Source: CAZZEX01 sp964653285
GTDB lineage: Bacteria > Chloroflexota > Anaerolineae > B4-G1
Reading direction: 5' to 3'
Length of the DNA stretch: 64,000 bases
Assembly (NCBI GenBank): GCA_964653285.1
Contig: CAZZEX010000004.1
Span: 22,813 to 86,812, forward strand
The notes beneath the pieces were generated by a model that searched no databases, was not told the DNA's origin, and saw nothing but the letters and a program-made list of their open reading frames with translations. Of the stretch, positions 34,291 to 43,257 are shown one piece after another. Within the stretch, counting starts at the first letter, position 1; every line of letters starts with the position of its first letter. Position numbers and translations under genes: made by a program.

Positions 34291-35028
34291 CTACGGCAGT
34301 GCTCGATACGGAATACCACTAAGCAGCCCCTGGCGCCCCTCAAAGGCATCCAGAATCGTCAGGCCACCTGGACCAATATCGTAGCGGCGAATCTCCTTGG
34401 CGTGGTTGGAGCCTCGCATCTTTAGCACCACGATGGCACGCTGCATGGCGCTCTCGATCTCCACGTAGCGCAACATAATAATGGTGTCCACTATGAACGA
34501 GAGGCCACCCTGGAAGGCACGCCGATACTCGGCCTGGCCTTCCTCACCCAGCAGCATCGCCGTGACTCCTTCCCGCCGCAGGCCGTTCGCTACGGAGGTG
34601 TAGACGTGGCGCAACTTTTGCGTATCGTCGGTGAGACGGTCGAAATGAGACACGCTGTCAAGCGCCAGCCGCCGGATATTGGCGTCGAGGATCAACCGGT
34701 TGAGACGACTATCAGGAGATTCCATGCTGGCCAGGAGTACCTCCGGCGAAGTGAACACCAGATGTAGTTTTCCACTTGCCTCCAGTTCCTTCAGGTTCCA
34801 GCCCAATGCCTCGGCGTCGCGGTAGAGGGAACTGGAGAATTCCTCAAAGGATATGAACAGCCCCGGTTCGTTGTGCTTCGCTGCGCCGTGGATGAGGAAC
34901 TGGATCGCCAACGAGGTCTTACCCGTGCCCGGTGCGCCGCGCACCAACACCATTGAGCCGGGCAGGAAGCCTCCGCCCAACATCTCGTCAAGGCCCTTAA
35001 TCCCTGTAGTTACACGTTTATTTGCCAC
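34291..35028 (-). CDS. KaiC-like RecA-superfamily ATPase
   Basis: The 245-residue protein is a single KaiC/RadA-type domain: G-L-D-E-M-L-G-G-G-F, Walker A G31-A-P-G-T-G-K-T-S, and a Walker B-like L-A-L-D-S-V-S-H-F. Many archaeal and Chloroflexota proteins of this form act as signalling ATPases. The GTG at 35028 is used; the longer frame reads back into the adjacent gene. No catalytic partner is evident. Confidence 0.85.
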   Translation of the reverse strand: MANKRVTTGIKGLDEMLGGGFLPGSMVLVRGAPGTGKTSLAIQFLIHGAAKHNEPGLFISFEEFSSSLYRDAEALGWNLKELEASGKLHLVFTSPEVLLASMESPDSRLNRLILDANIRRLALDSVSHFDRLTDDTQKLRHVYTSVANGLRREGVTAMLLGEEGQAEYRRAFQGGLSFIVDTIIMLRYVEIESAMQRAIVVLKMRGSNHAKEIRRYDIGPGGLTILDAFEGRQGLLSGIPYRALP

Positions 35029-35048
35029 GTTCCGCCTCTGCTTGCTCT

Positions 35049-35747
35049 CTAGTGGTTCTGGACGAACACTACATAGCCCAGGGCCGCACCGCAATACCCG
35101 GGCATGTCAATCACGACCTCCTCCGAAATAGGAAGATGGTCTGCCTGGTAGGGATCGTGAAGTTGCACCCGCACTTGCATCGACTTCGGGCTCGCATCAA
35201 AGAATTGCTCCCACGCAGCCTGATGACCGTAGCGGGTATTGAGCCCTGCATCAGCACCGGAGGTGACGACCGTGTCAATACCCGCTCCCCAGATATGCAC
35301 CGGATAGCCAATGAGAGGATTGCCATCCAAGTCCTGCACGTGGCCTGCCACCCCCGTCCAAGCGCATCCCAACTGTGGCGTACCCAATCTCAGCTCGTAG
35401 GTGAAAGGCCATGGAGAACGCGTGACCCGGGGAGTGGGCGTAGGGGGCGGAGCCGTAGGAGGCCAGGTGGGAGTGACCGACGGCGTCAGCGTGGGAGTGC
35501 GCGTCCTCTTAGGGGTCGGAGTGGGCGTGATGGTCGGAGTGCAAGTCGGCGTCCGGGTGGGAGCGCCCGGCGTGAGTGTCTCCGTGGGCGTTGGTAAATA
35601 GGCCGTGGGGATAGGGGTTGGAGGCGGGAAAGGGTTGAAGACGTTGAACGCGACGAGTCCGTAGAAGCCCACCAGACACACCGTGGCCATAAGCACCACG
35701 ATGGTCAGGACGTTAAAAAGCGCGATTTTTCTGTTGTTTCCCATCAC
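35049..35747 (-). CDS. Membrane-anchored Pro/Thr-stalk protein
   Basis: The 232-residue protein has one N-terminal helix (about 8-34), a 65-residue stalk of T-P-T-x repeats, and an outer beta domain (G-V-A-G-H-V-Q-D-L-D-G-N-P-L-I-G-Y) like one carboxypeptidase-regulatory domain. It starts GTG-ATG with GGAGATC just upstream; either codon could be used. Role unknown. Confidence 0.75.
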   Translation of the reverse strand: MMGNNRKIALFNVLTIVVLMATVCLVGFYGLVAFNVFNPFPPPTPIPTAYLPTPTETLTPGAPTRTPTCTPTITPTPTPKRTRTPTLTPSVTPTWPPTAPPPTPTPRVTRSPWPFTYELRLGTPQLGCAWTGVAGHVQDLDGNPLIGYPVHIWGAGIDTVVTSGADAGLNTRYGHQAAWEQFFDASPKSMQVRVQLHDPYQADHLPISEEVVIDMPGYCGAALGYVVFVQNH

Positions 35748-35829
35748 TTGATCTCCTCACAGCAGTCCCGGGTCGGGCGCACTCAAATCTTGGGGGAAGG
35801 CCCCACCCTCCTATGTACACTCCCTTGCA

Positions 35830-36819
35830 TCAGGAAGCCGTCTCGACGAAACGCTGAACCACAGCCTGAGCCCACAATTCATCAATCCACTCCTGCACCG
35901 CCCGGTCCTGCAGAAGGCGCAGATTTTCCGGGCTGACGGGCCGGGCCGGGTCGCGCTCAACAACCTGCACGATGTGATAGCCCAGCGTACTGGTCACTAC
36001 ACCGCTGAATTGGCCAGGCTGCAAGGCAAAGGCGGCCTCCTCCACCTCAGGGGCAAGCAGGATGCTCCGGGGGAAGAAGCCCAGGTCGCCCCCTGTTTCG
36101 CGGGTGCTGGTGTCCTGGGAATAGGCCCTGGCCAGGGCGGCAAAATCGGCGCCAGCCTGGAGTTGGGCCAGGGCGCGCTCCGCCTCCTGAGAGGTGTCCA
36201 CCAGGATGTGGCGGGCGTGGACGTGTTCGGCTGTCGCCGGCACGCCGTCAATGATACGCTGCGTCATCGCCATTCCAATCAACTGCCTGCGTTCCTTCTG
36301 CCAGGCGTCCTCGTAAGTCTCGCCACACTCCGCCAGTTTAGCCAGGAACGGTTCCTCGCCTCCGCTCTCAGCGATCATCTCCTGCATATCGGCGTCCACC
36401 TCAGCATCGGAGACACCGACGCCCGCCGCGACCGCCGCCTGCTCGATCAATACCTCAGAGATCATCCAGTCCAGAATCCAGGCGCGAGCCTGAGCCAGGT
36501 GGGCCTGACCATCCGGGCTGTTGGGGTCAATCCCCTGCGACAGCAACGAGGCCTCGTACTGCCCCAACTCGCGCTCGTAATCGGCCAGGTAGATGGGCTG
36601 GCTGTTGATCAGCGCGGCCAGGGGAGGCTCCGGGGTGGGAGAAGGTAGAACGACGGGCGTGGCAGCAGGCTCAGCCGGGGCCGGGACCGTAGAAGTGCTG
36701 GTTGGTGCATAGGTAGGAGGTGCAGATGTGACCAACGTCGGAACACACGCAGTTGAGGCGAACAACAGTGCCAGCGCTACCAGTCTCCCTATCGCTTTCA
36801 AAGCCATAGTAAACTCCAT
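35830..36819 (-). CDS. SurA/PrsA-like parvulin peptidyl-prolyl isomerase lipoprotein
   Basis: The 329-residue lipoprotein has lipobox S-T-A-C25, a Pro/Thr linker, a SurA-type helical N-domain (about 70-200) and a parvulin domain: A-R-H-I-L-V, F-A-A-L-A-R-A-Y-S-Q-D, G-G-D-L-G-F-F and G-Y-H-I-V-Q-V. It should assist folding of exported proteins outside the membrane. It is divergent from the phosphatase gene across a 160-bp gap. Confidence 0.9.
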   Translation of the reverse strand: MEFTMALKAIGRLVALALLFASTACVPTLVTSAPPTYAPTSTSTVPAPAEPAATPVVLPSPTPEPPLAALINSQPIYLADYERELGQYEASLLSQGIDPNSPDGQAHLAQARAWILDWMISEVLIEQAAVAAGVGVSDAEVDADMQEMIAESGGEEPFLAKLAECGETYEDAWQKERRQLIGMAMTQRIIDGVPATAEHVHARHILVDTSQEAERALAQLQAGADFAALARAYSQDTSTRETGGDLGFFPRSILLAPEVEEAAFALQPGQFSGVVTSTLGYHIVQVVERDPARPVSPENLRLLQDRAVQEWIDELWAQAVVQRFVETAS

Positions 36820-36980
36820 TCTAGCGACCAGACGACAAATCTCAGAAGCCGATTGCGAACCGTGAACGGCTGTCTGCTAACCGCCTCGCCATTATACCCA
36901 TACTCAGGTTTTACGCAACCTGGGTGGCTTGCCAAAGCGCCCGCCATCTGCTACAATTCCCATCGCTACAAAGAGACCAA

Positions 36981-37544
36981 ATGGCATCACTGTACCTTGT
37001 TCGTCACGCCCGTTCACAGATGATGGGCGATGAGATCGAACGTTGGCCCCTCTCCGAGGAGGGTCAGCGCGAGGCCGGCGTCCTGGCACGACAGAACTTC
37101 TGGCGCGAGGTAGAATTAATCTTCTCCAGCCCCGAGCCTAAGGCCCTGCAGACGACGAGACCGGCCGCCCGTCGCTGGGGCGTTCCTTTGGAGACTGTGG
37201 ATTGCCTGCACGAACTACACCGCCCCCAACCGGTACATGACTACGAAATGGTCATCGCGCGCCTTTTTGCCGAGCCAGAGACGAGCATCGCTGGTATGGA
37301 ACCGGCCGCTCAGGCTGCCGAGCGTATCACCCGCTGCCTCAAGGGACTGGTAGCGTCGCATCCTGAGCAAACGTTGGCAGTGGTCTCACACGGGCTGATC
37401 CTGACCCTCTTCCTGGCCCGGTTGGAGAACCGCTGGCCGACGGTAGCCGAGTGGCGCGCTATACCGTTTACGGGCCTAGCAGTGATGGATACAACCACAT
37501 GGCGTCTCATCAAAGGTTGGTCGAGCGTCTCCGAAGCCTCTTGA
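36981..37544 (+). CDS. Histidine phosphatase family protein
   Basis: The 187-residue protein starts M-A-S-L-Y-L-V-R-H9-A-R-S with the phospho-accepting His, and has the later S-H-G motif (A-V-V-S-H-G-L-I-L-T). It belongs to the phosphoglycerate mutase-like phosphatases. The substrate cannot be read from sequence. It overlaps the next gene by 46 nt. Confidence 0.88.
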   Translation: MASLYLVRHARSQMMGDEIERWPLSEEGQREAGVLARQNFWREVELIFSSPEPKALQTTRPAARRWGVPLETVDCLHELHRPQPVHDYEMVIARLFAEPETSIAGMEPAAQAAERITRCLKGLVASHPEQTLAVVSHGLILTLFLARLENRWPTVAEWRAIPFTGLAVMDTTTWRLIKGWSSVSEAS

Positions 37545-38806
37545 GTTGGACTGTCCAGCGGTGGGGACTGGCGCTGCTGTTGGTCGTGCTGCTGCTGGGC
37601 TTGGCAGCCGAAGGACCGCCGCCCGCCCGCCTCAATACCCAGATCAACCGCACCCTCGTCGGAGAGCAGTTTGACTTCGCTGGCTGGGAGATGGGGGCGC
37701 TGCTGGGTAAACTGGCCCACAGCCTGGTCGCGCCGCAGCGCTACATGGATGAGCCCGCCCGCCACGATTTCTTCCTCGACTACCTGAGACTGGTGGCCGA
37801 TATCCAGTGCCTGGATTGGGAAATCCAACGCGCTTATACCGACCCGGAAGTAGGGGATCCCGAGACGGCGACGGCCGAGTTGCGTGCCCAACTGGCCGAA
37901 CTGCGCGCGGCGGAGAAGGCCCGCCAGCCGCTCGCTGAAGCGATCCTGGAAGAACAGACAGCCTGCATCCTGGTGGACGAGGGGTTTGGCATACTCGGCC
38001 AGGAGTTTCCGCCCGTAGGTGCCCACTTCACCCCGCTGCCCCTGCTGCTCATCGTCTCCCCCCGTGACCACATCGAATGCATCTTCAGCCTCAGCCTGTG
38101 CCACGGGCTGAACGTGGCCCGGCGGGAGGCCATTGAGGAACAGGTGGATGCCTCTCACGACGTCTCATCGCTGGTGACTGGCATCGGCGGGCTGTCTGCC
38201 TATCCAGCAATGCTGCTGGAGAGCAGTTCGCTCAACTGGGTGGCCGAGGTGACCGCGCACGAGTGGACGCACCACTACCTCACACCACGACCGCTGGGCT
38301 GGAACTACGACGCCGCCCCCGAAACGCGCATCATCAACGAGACCGTGGCCTCCATCGTGGGGAAGGAGGCTGGGCGACGGATGGTGGCCCGCTATTACCC
38401 CGAACTTCTGCCACCGGAGCCGGAGCCCGCGCCGGAGGAGCCAGAAGAGAAGACGCCTCCACCCGAACCACCTGCCTTCGACTTCCGCGCGGAGATGCGG
38501 GAAACGCGCATCCAGGTAGACGAACTATTGGCCCAGGGGAGAATCGAAGAGGCGGAGGCTTACATGGAGGAATGGCGGCAGGAGTTTGTCTCCCACGGCT
38601 ACTACATCCGCAAACTAAACCAGGCTTACTTCGCCTTCCACGGGGCCTACGCCGACGAACCCGGCGCGGCAGGGGCGGACCCTATCGGCCCGGCGGTACA
38701 GGAGTTGCGCGCCCACAGCCCCGACCTGCATACCTTCGTGGCCCGGGTGGCCCACGTCACGACGCTGGCCGAATTGCAGGTGCTGTTGGGGGAAGTGGCA
38801 GAATAG
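37499..38806 (+). CDS. Membrane-anchored HExxH metalloprotease-like protein
   Basis: The 435-residue protein has one N-terminal membrane helix. It carries H254-E-W-T-H258 with a downstream E in I-N-E-T-V-A-S-I, a zincin-type zinc site. An acidic Pro/Glu linker and a helical C-terminal domain follow. The sequence is otherwise unfamiliar. Its start overlaps the end of the phosphatase gene, so the two are translationally coupled. Confidence 0.75.
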   Translation: MASHQRLVERLRSLLSWTVQRWGLALLLVVLLLGLAAEGPPPARLNTQINRTLVGEQFDFAGWEMGALLGKLAHSLVAPQRYMDEPARHDFFLDYLRLVADIQCLDWEIQRAYTDPEVGDPETATAELRAQLAELRAAEKARQPLAEAILEEQTACILVDEGFGILGQEFPPVGAHFTPLPLLLIVSPRDHIECIFSLSLCHGLNVARREAIEEQVDASHDVSSLVTGIGGLSAYPAMLLESSSLNWVAEVTAHEWTHHYLTPRPLGWNYDAAPETRIINETVASIVGKEAGRRMVARYYPELLPPEPEPAPEEPEEKTPPPEPPAFDFRAEMRETRIQVDELLAQGRIEEAEAYMEEWRQEFVSHGYYIRKLNQAYFAFHGAYADEPGAAGADPIGPAVQELRAHSPDLHTFVARVAHVTTLAELQVLLGEVAE

Positions 38807-38950
38807 ACCTACGACGAAGGGAGCCGGCAGAGCACTCTCCGGCCTCACAACGGTATCCAGCGTACTGGTGAAGAGACGGCGGCGATATGGTTGATGGTCT
38901 GGCCCAACGACCGGTATTCAGTATAGTACGGCGCGGGGGCGTGTCAAACC

Positions 38951-38978
38951 TTGACATCTCTCCGTTCTGGGGTAAAAT
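38951..38978 (+). promoter_or_regulatory. Promoter for the tRNA-Ala pair
   Basis: TTGACA, a 16-bp spacer and TAAAAT lie 13 bp before the first tRNA, a near-consensus housekeeping promoter. Confidence 0.75.
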
Positions 38979-38991
38979 TAAAGCAGGTCGC

Positions 38992-39064
<73 letters not shown>

Positions 39065-39082
39065 TCAGCGTCGCCCCAGCGT

Positions 39083-39155
39083 GGGCCCGTAGCGCAGTTG
39101 GGAGCGCACCACAATGGCATTGTGGGGGTCGAGGGTTCGAGTCCCTCCGGGTCCA
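39083..39155 (+). tRNA. tRNA-Ala (GGC)
   Basis: Acceptor GGGCCCG/CGGGTCC with G3:U70, anticodon stem CCACA/TGTGG and loop ATGGCAT giving anticodon GGC, T-arm GAGGGTTCGAGTCCCTC. CCA is not encoded. It follows the first tRNA by 18 bp. Confidence 0.97.
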
Positions 39156-39162
39156 CCTTGTG

Positions 39163-39445
39163 CATAATCGAAAGGCTGCGAACAGGAGTAGTAGGCCATC
39201 CCCGCAGCGAGCCGGGAAACACCAGGTGGAAGCCCGGCCACCGGCGCTCAGGGGGAGCGCCATGTAAGGCCGAACTCGCCTGGGAGCCGCGCCGGTGAAA
39301 ACGAGCAACCAGCAAGTAACCGGCGACGACCGGCCCTCGTTAACGGGTTAAGAGCAGGAGGCGTCCCGTGCGTAGGGATGTCTTCTAATCAGGGTGGTAC
39401 CGCGGAGCGCCCCTTCGTCCCTGAGACGGAGGGGCCTTTCTATAA
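39163..39445 (+). promoter_or_regulatory. T-box leader, leucine specifier
   Basis: The leader shows Stem I with AGGAGTAGTAGGCC on the 5' side, the AG-bulge and distal loop GCGAGCCGGG...GGTGGAAGCCCGG, and a specifier region reading GAA-CTC-GCCTGGGAG, so CUC (Leu) at 39275-39277. The T-box sequence AGGGTGGTACCGCGG is at 39391-39405. The terminator GCCCCTTCGTC/GACGGAGGGGC is at 39409-39435. Uncharged tRNA-Leu should stabilise the antiterminator and turn on downstream genes. The expected target leuS starts only at 40363, behind two remnants. Confidence 0.93.
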
Positions 39446-39582
39446 TAGAAAGACAGTATCCCGGTGGGCGAGGGACGGCGCGGGCCGGTGACGGCTCACC
39501 TGCAGGAGCATTTTTTGGGCATCGCCAGAGGTGAACTGGAGGATCGGTTTGGGTGGATGACGCTGGTGGAGGGGGAGTGAAC

Positions 39583-39873
39583 GTGGAACGAGTGGAACTG
39601 GCCCGCGGCATCTTCTACCTGCAAGGCGGCTCTAACATGGGGCTGGTCGTGCGGGACGGGAAGGGACTGCTGATTGACGCCGGGCTGGATAAGGACGCCG
39701 CCCGACGAGCGCTGCGAGTCGCCGACGAGTTGGGGGTCGTACTGGAGGCGGTGTTCATCACCCACGCCCACGCCGACCATTTCGGTGGCGCCCACTTCCT
39801 GCAGCGTCGCCTGGAGGTGCCGTTCTATGCCCCCGCGCTGGAGGCGTGGCAGCGGATTGAGGCAAAGGGATAA
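39583..39873 (+). pseudogene. Truncated metallo-beta-lactamase-fold protein
   Basis: The 96 residues match the start of an MBL-fold hydrolase: Y-L-Q-G-G-S-N-M-G-L, L-I-D-A-G-L-D, and the metal motif H-A-H-A-D-H-F-G-G. The frame then stops, whereas family members run 200 or more residues. GTG 39583 has GAGGGGGA 6 nt upstream. It is the first frame after the T-box and appears to be a leftover. Confidence 0.7.
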
Positions 39874-39933
39874 GAGGTTTGGATCTTTCCTCAATCGTTA
39901 CACTGATTCGAACAATTAAGAGGTCAACCGGCG

Positions 39934-40317
39934 ATGAACAATCTCACCTTGGACGGTCTTCTGGCTCAGGCATTCCAGCTCTATCAAAAGGGAGAGTACA
40001 CTAAGGCGTTTGATCTGATCACACGTGAGACCAGCCGATTTCCAGCGTGGGCTCAAACGCTTTATTTCTGGCGCATTTGCCTTGCATCTCGGATGAAGCA
40101 AACGACACTGGCCCTTCAACTGTTTGAGGAAGCACTTGCCGCTGGACATTGGCTCCACCTGACTTTACTGCGAGAAGATGAGGATTTGGAGCCGCTTCAA
40201 GTGCGAACTGGAGGTGCAAAGTGCGAACTGGAGGTGCATCCCAATCTAGGGTACGATTTTCCGTCTGGATTCCAGCGAAGCCTGGCACGTGCACTGGAGT
40301 TCATACTGCCGGCTTGA
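39934..40317 (+). pseudogene. Internally deleted TPR/alpha-beta hydrolase remnant
   Basis: The 127-residue frame starts with TPR-like helices (F-Q-L-Y-Q-K-G-E-Y-T-K-A-F-D-L-I, Y-F-W-R-I-C-L-A-S-R) and ends with H-P-N-L-G-Y-D-F-P, which looks like the catalytic-His strand and last helix of a hydrolase. The whole hydrolase core is missing. The joint coincides with a perfect 19-bp direct repeat (AAGTGCGAACTGGAGGTGC twice, 40199-40237), suggesting deletion or slippage. A protein may still be made, but not a working hydrolase. Confidence 0.6.
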
Positions 40318-40362
40318 GATCAATCGCCCAGAGTATGGTGATAAATAGGTAAGGAGAAGAAG

Positions 40363-43257
40363 ATGACAGATAAGTACGTACCCCAGGAGATCGAACCCAA
40401 ATGGCAGAAACGATGGGAAGACGACGGGCTGTACGCCACCCGCGAGGACCCGACCCGGCCCAAGTATTACTTCCTGACCATGCTGCCCTACCCATCAGCC
40501 GACTACCTGCACGTCGGTCACTGGTACGTAATGGCCCCCTCAGATGCCCGTGCGCGTTACATGCGAATGAAGGGCTACAACGTCTTCTATCCCGTCGGCT
40601 TTGATGCTTTCGGACTGCCGGCCGAGAACGCGGCTATCCAGCGGGGCATCCACCCCTTCAAATGGGCCTGGGATAGCATCGAAGTCATGCGCAGACAACT
40701 GCGTTCCATGGGGGCTATGTGGGCCTGGGATCGAGAGGCGGTCACCTGCCTGCCTGGCTACTACAAATGGACGCAATGGTTCTTCCTCAGATTCTACGAG
40801 GCCGGCCTGGCCTATAAAAAGATGGCCCCGGTGGACTTCTGCCCCAAATGCAACACTACCTTGGCCCGAGAGCAGGTCTGGGGAGAGGACCGCCATTGCG
40901 AGCGCTGCGGCACACCGGTCATCAAGAAGGAACTGGAGCAGTGGTTCTTCCGCATCACGAACTATGTCGATGAACTGCTGGACCACTCCAGGATAGACTG
41001 GCCGGAGCGCATCTGCGCCATGCAAAAAAACTGGATCGGGCGCAGCGAGGGAGCGAATGTCACTTTCCCGATTGCGGGTTCCCCCTCTCCCACCTCCCCC
41101 CCCAGAGTTGGGGGGGGCCGAGGGGGGGCGGATGAGGGCATCATCGTATTCACCACCCGGCCCGACACTCTCTGGGGCGCGACCTTCATGGTGCTGGCTC
41201 CCGAGCACCCGCTGGTGGATAAACTGACCACGCCGCAGTTCCGGGGGGAGGTGGAGGAGTACAAGTACCAGGCCGCCTGTCAGAGCGAGATCGAGCGCCT
41301 CTCCACCGAGAAAGAGAAGACCGGTGTCTTCATCGGCGCCTACGCCATCAACCCGGTCAACAACGAGCGCATCCCTATCTGGATCGCCGACTACGTGATG
41401 ATGACCTACGGGACGGGGGCCATCATGGCCGTCCCGGCCCACGACGAGCGGGACTTCGACTTCGCCATCAAATTCGGACTGCCCATCATTCCAGTCATTG
41501 ACCGGCCCGATAGCGTGGCCAAATCCTTCGCCTTTCCCGGCTCGGTACGTGACGGGTTTGCCGCCGAGTTGCAAGCGGCCGGCATCGAGTTCGAGGTGAG
41601 GCCACATGGCGATAAAGGCGAGGCGCTTTACGTCACACTGCACAGCCAGGCCCAGATCGACCAATACATCAACCTGATGCGGGCCTACATAAAGCCGAAC
41701 GAATGGAACGAGGTCGTCGGTGCCCGTTGGACCTTCATCTTCGATGACGAGGTGCGAGAGCTCGACTCCGTGGAGGCGGATCGCGAGATTCTGGCCCGCT
41801 GCAAAGAGATCTACCCACCGGTAAGCGACAACCGCACCCTGATGGAGATGCTGTATACCCAACCCTTCTACCGCGACATACTGTTCCACGCCGAGTACGG
41901 AACGATGATCAACTCCGGCCCCTTCACTGGCACGCCGGGCGACGTGGCGGTGCAGAAAGTGACCGAATGGCTGGAAGAACAGGGCACCGGCGAGTTCGCC
42001 GTCAACTACCGGCTGCGGGACTGGTGCATCAGCCGCCAGCGCTACTGGGGTGCGCCCATTCCCATCGTCTACTGCGACAAGTGTGGTACCGTCCCTGTCC
42101 CCTACGAGGACCTGCCGGTGCTGCTGCCGGAGGATGCTGAGTTCCTGCCCACCGGCGAGAGTCCACTTAAGTACCACGAGGGCTTCTTGCACACCACCTG
42201 CCCCAGGTGCGGCGGCCCGGCCACCCGCGAGACCGATACTATGGATACATTCATGTGCTCCTCGTGGTATCAATATGCTTACGTGACGCCTTACCACAAG
42301 GAGGGCCAGCCCCTGCACCGGGACGATTGCCCCTGGGACCCTGATGCGGGCCACTACTGGCTGCCGGTGGATATGTACACCGGCGGGCCGGAGCACGCTG
42401 TCATGCACCTGCTCTACACCCGCTTCTTCACCAAGGTGTTGCGGGACATGGGGTTGGTGGACTTCGACGAACCAATGCTGGCCTTGCATAATCAGGGCAT
42501 CATCCTGGGCCCCGATGGAGCGCGTATGAGCAAGTCTCGGGGCAACGTCGTTCTGCCTGACGACCTGGTGCAGCGGTACGGGGCCGATACGGTGCGCGGC
42601 TACCTGATGTTCGGCTGGCGCTGGGAGCAAGGCGGGCCATGGGATCCCCACGGCATCGAGGGGGTCTACCGCTGGCTGAATCGAGTCTGGAACCTGGTGT
42701 TAGACAAATCAGCAAATCAGCAAGTCAGCAAATCGGCAAATCGGCAAATCGGCGAGCCTACTGCGAAAGAGATTGCCAGTTTGCGCCGCTGGACCCACAA
42801 GACCATTCGCCGCGTCACGGACGACATGGAAGAGTTCGCCTTCAACACCGCCATCGCCGGGCTGATGGAGTTCACCAATGCGCTGCAGAAGGCGAAGAGG
42901 ACGCCGGTCTACGGCATCCCCGCCTGGGAGGAAGCCATCGAGACGCTGCTACTGCTGCTGGCCCCCTGCTGCCCGCACATCGCCGAGGAATTGTGGGCGC
43001 GGACCGGCCGGCCTTACAGCATCCACCAGCAGTCCTGGCCCCAGTTCGACCCCGACCTGACGGCCGAGGAGATGATCACACTGGTGGTGCAGGTCAACGG
43101 CAAAGTGCGGGCGCGCCTTTCGGTACCGGTGGGGATCACAGAGAAGGCGGCGCGGGAGGCAGCCCTGTCCGATGTAAACATCCAGCGTCACATCGCGAGC
43201 AGGGAAATCCGCAAGGTTGTCTACGTGCCGGGGCGGCTGGTGAATATCGTGGTGTAG
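40363..43257 (+). CDS. leuS: Leucyl-tRNA synthetase
   Basis: The 964-residue class I synthetase has its HIGH motif as H-V-G-H in Y-L-H-V-G-H-W-Y, a zinc-finger-like C-P-K-C...C-E-R-C, the editing-domain F-T-T-R-P-D-T-L-W-G, and the KMSKS loop as R-M-S-K-S-R-G-N-V. Two foreign segments lengthen it: a palindromic element at about residues 239-258 (S-P-S-P-T-S-P-P) before the editing domain, and six CAAATCRG octamers at about 782-798 (S-A-N-Q-Q-V-S-K-S-A-N) before the anticodon-binding domain. Both keep frame. It is presumably controlled by the Leu T-box 0.9 kb upstream. Confidence 0.98.
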   Translation: MTDKYVPQEIEPKWQKRWEDDGLYATREDPTRPKYYFLTMLPYPSADYLHVGHWYVMAPSDARARYMRMKGYNVFYPVGFDAFGLPAENAAIQRGIHPFKWAWDSIEVMRRQLRSMGAMWAWDREAVTCLPGYYKWTQWFFLRFYEAGLAYKKMAPVDFCPKCNTTLAREQVWGEDRHCERCGTPVIKKELEQWFFRITNYVDELLDHSRIDWPERICAMQKNWIGRSEGANVTFPIAGSPSPTSPPRVGGGRGGADEGIIVFTTRPDTLWGATFMVLAPEHPLVDKLTTPQFRGEVEEYKYQAACQSEIERLSTEKEKTGVFIGAYAINPVNNERIPIWIADYVMMTYGTGAIMAVPAHDERDFDFAIKFGLPIIPVIDRPDSVAKSFAFPGSVRDGFAAELQAAGIEFEVRPHGDKGEALYVTLHSQAQIDQYINLMRAYIKPNEWNEVVGARWTFIFDDEVRELDSVEADREILARCKEIYPPVSDNRTLMEMLYTQPFYRDILFHAEYGTMINSGPFTGTPGDVAVQKVTEWLEEQGTGEFAVNYRLRDWCISRQRYWGAPIPIVYCDKCGTVPVPYEDLPVLLPEDAEFLPTGESPLKYHEGFLHTTCPRCGGPATRETDTMDTFMCSSWYQYAYVTPYHKEGQPLHRDDCPWDPDAGHYWLPVDMYTGGPEHAVMHLLYTRFFTKVLRDMGLVDFDEPMLALHNQGIILGPDGARMSKSRGNVVLPDDLVQRYGADTVRGYLMFGWRWEQGGPWDPHGIEGVYRWLNRVWNLVLDKSANQQVSKSANRQIGEPTAKEIASLRRWTHKTIRRVTDDMEEFAFNTAIAGLMEFTNALQKAKRTPVYGIPAWEEAIETLLLLLAPCCPHIAEELWARTGRPYSIHQQSWPQFDPDLTAEEMITLVVQVNGKVRARLSVPVGITEKAAREAALSDVNIQRHIASREIRKVVYVPGRLVNIVV
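41080..41137. repeat. GC-rich palindromic mini-element, copy 7 (in leuS)
   Basis: CCCCCTCTCCCACC, CCCCCCCCAG, loop AGTT, GGGGGGGGCCGAGG and GGGGGCGG form nested pairing. The reading frame of leuS is kept. It closely matches copy 3 (AGTTGGGGGGG core). Confidence 0.75.
42705..42752 (+). repeat. CAAATCRG octamer array in leuS
   Basis: Six consecutive 8-bp units (CAAATCAG twice, CAAGTCAG, CAAATCGG three times) add 48 bp, exactly 16 codons, so the frame is preserved. Its position between the catalytic core and the anticodon domain is a linker. Confidence 0.85.

Noticed and set aside
39163..39445. Third tRNA in the cluster
   Set aside because: The region contains no cloverleaf; its motifs are those of a T-box leader, including the GGTGGTACCGCGG core and terminator.
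40540..42651. 703-codon minus-strand frame antisense to leuS
   Set aside because: The opposite frame is unmistakable leuS; this is a high-G+C shadow.
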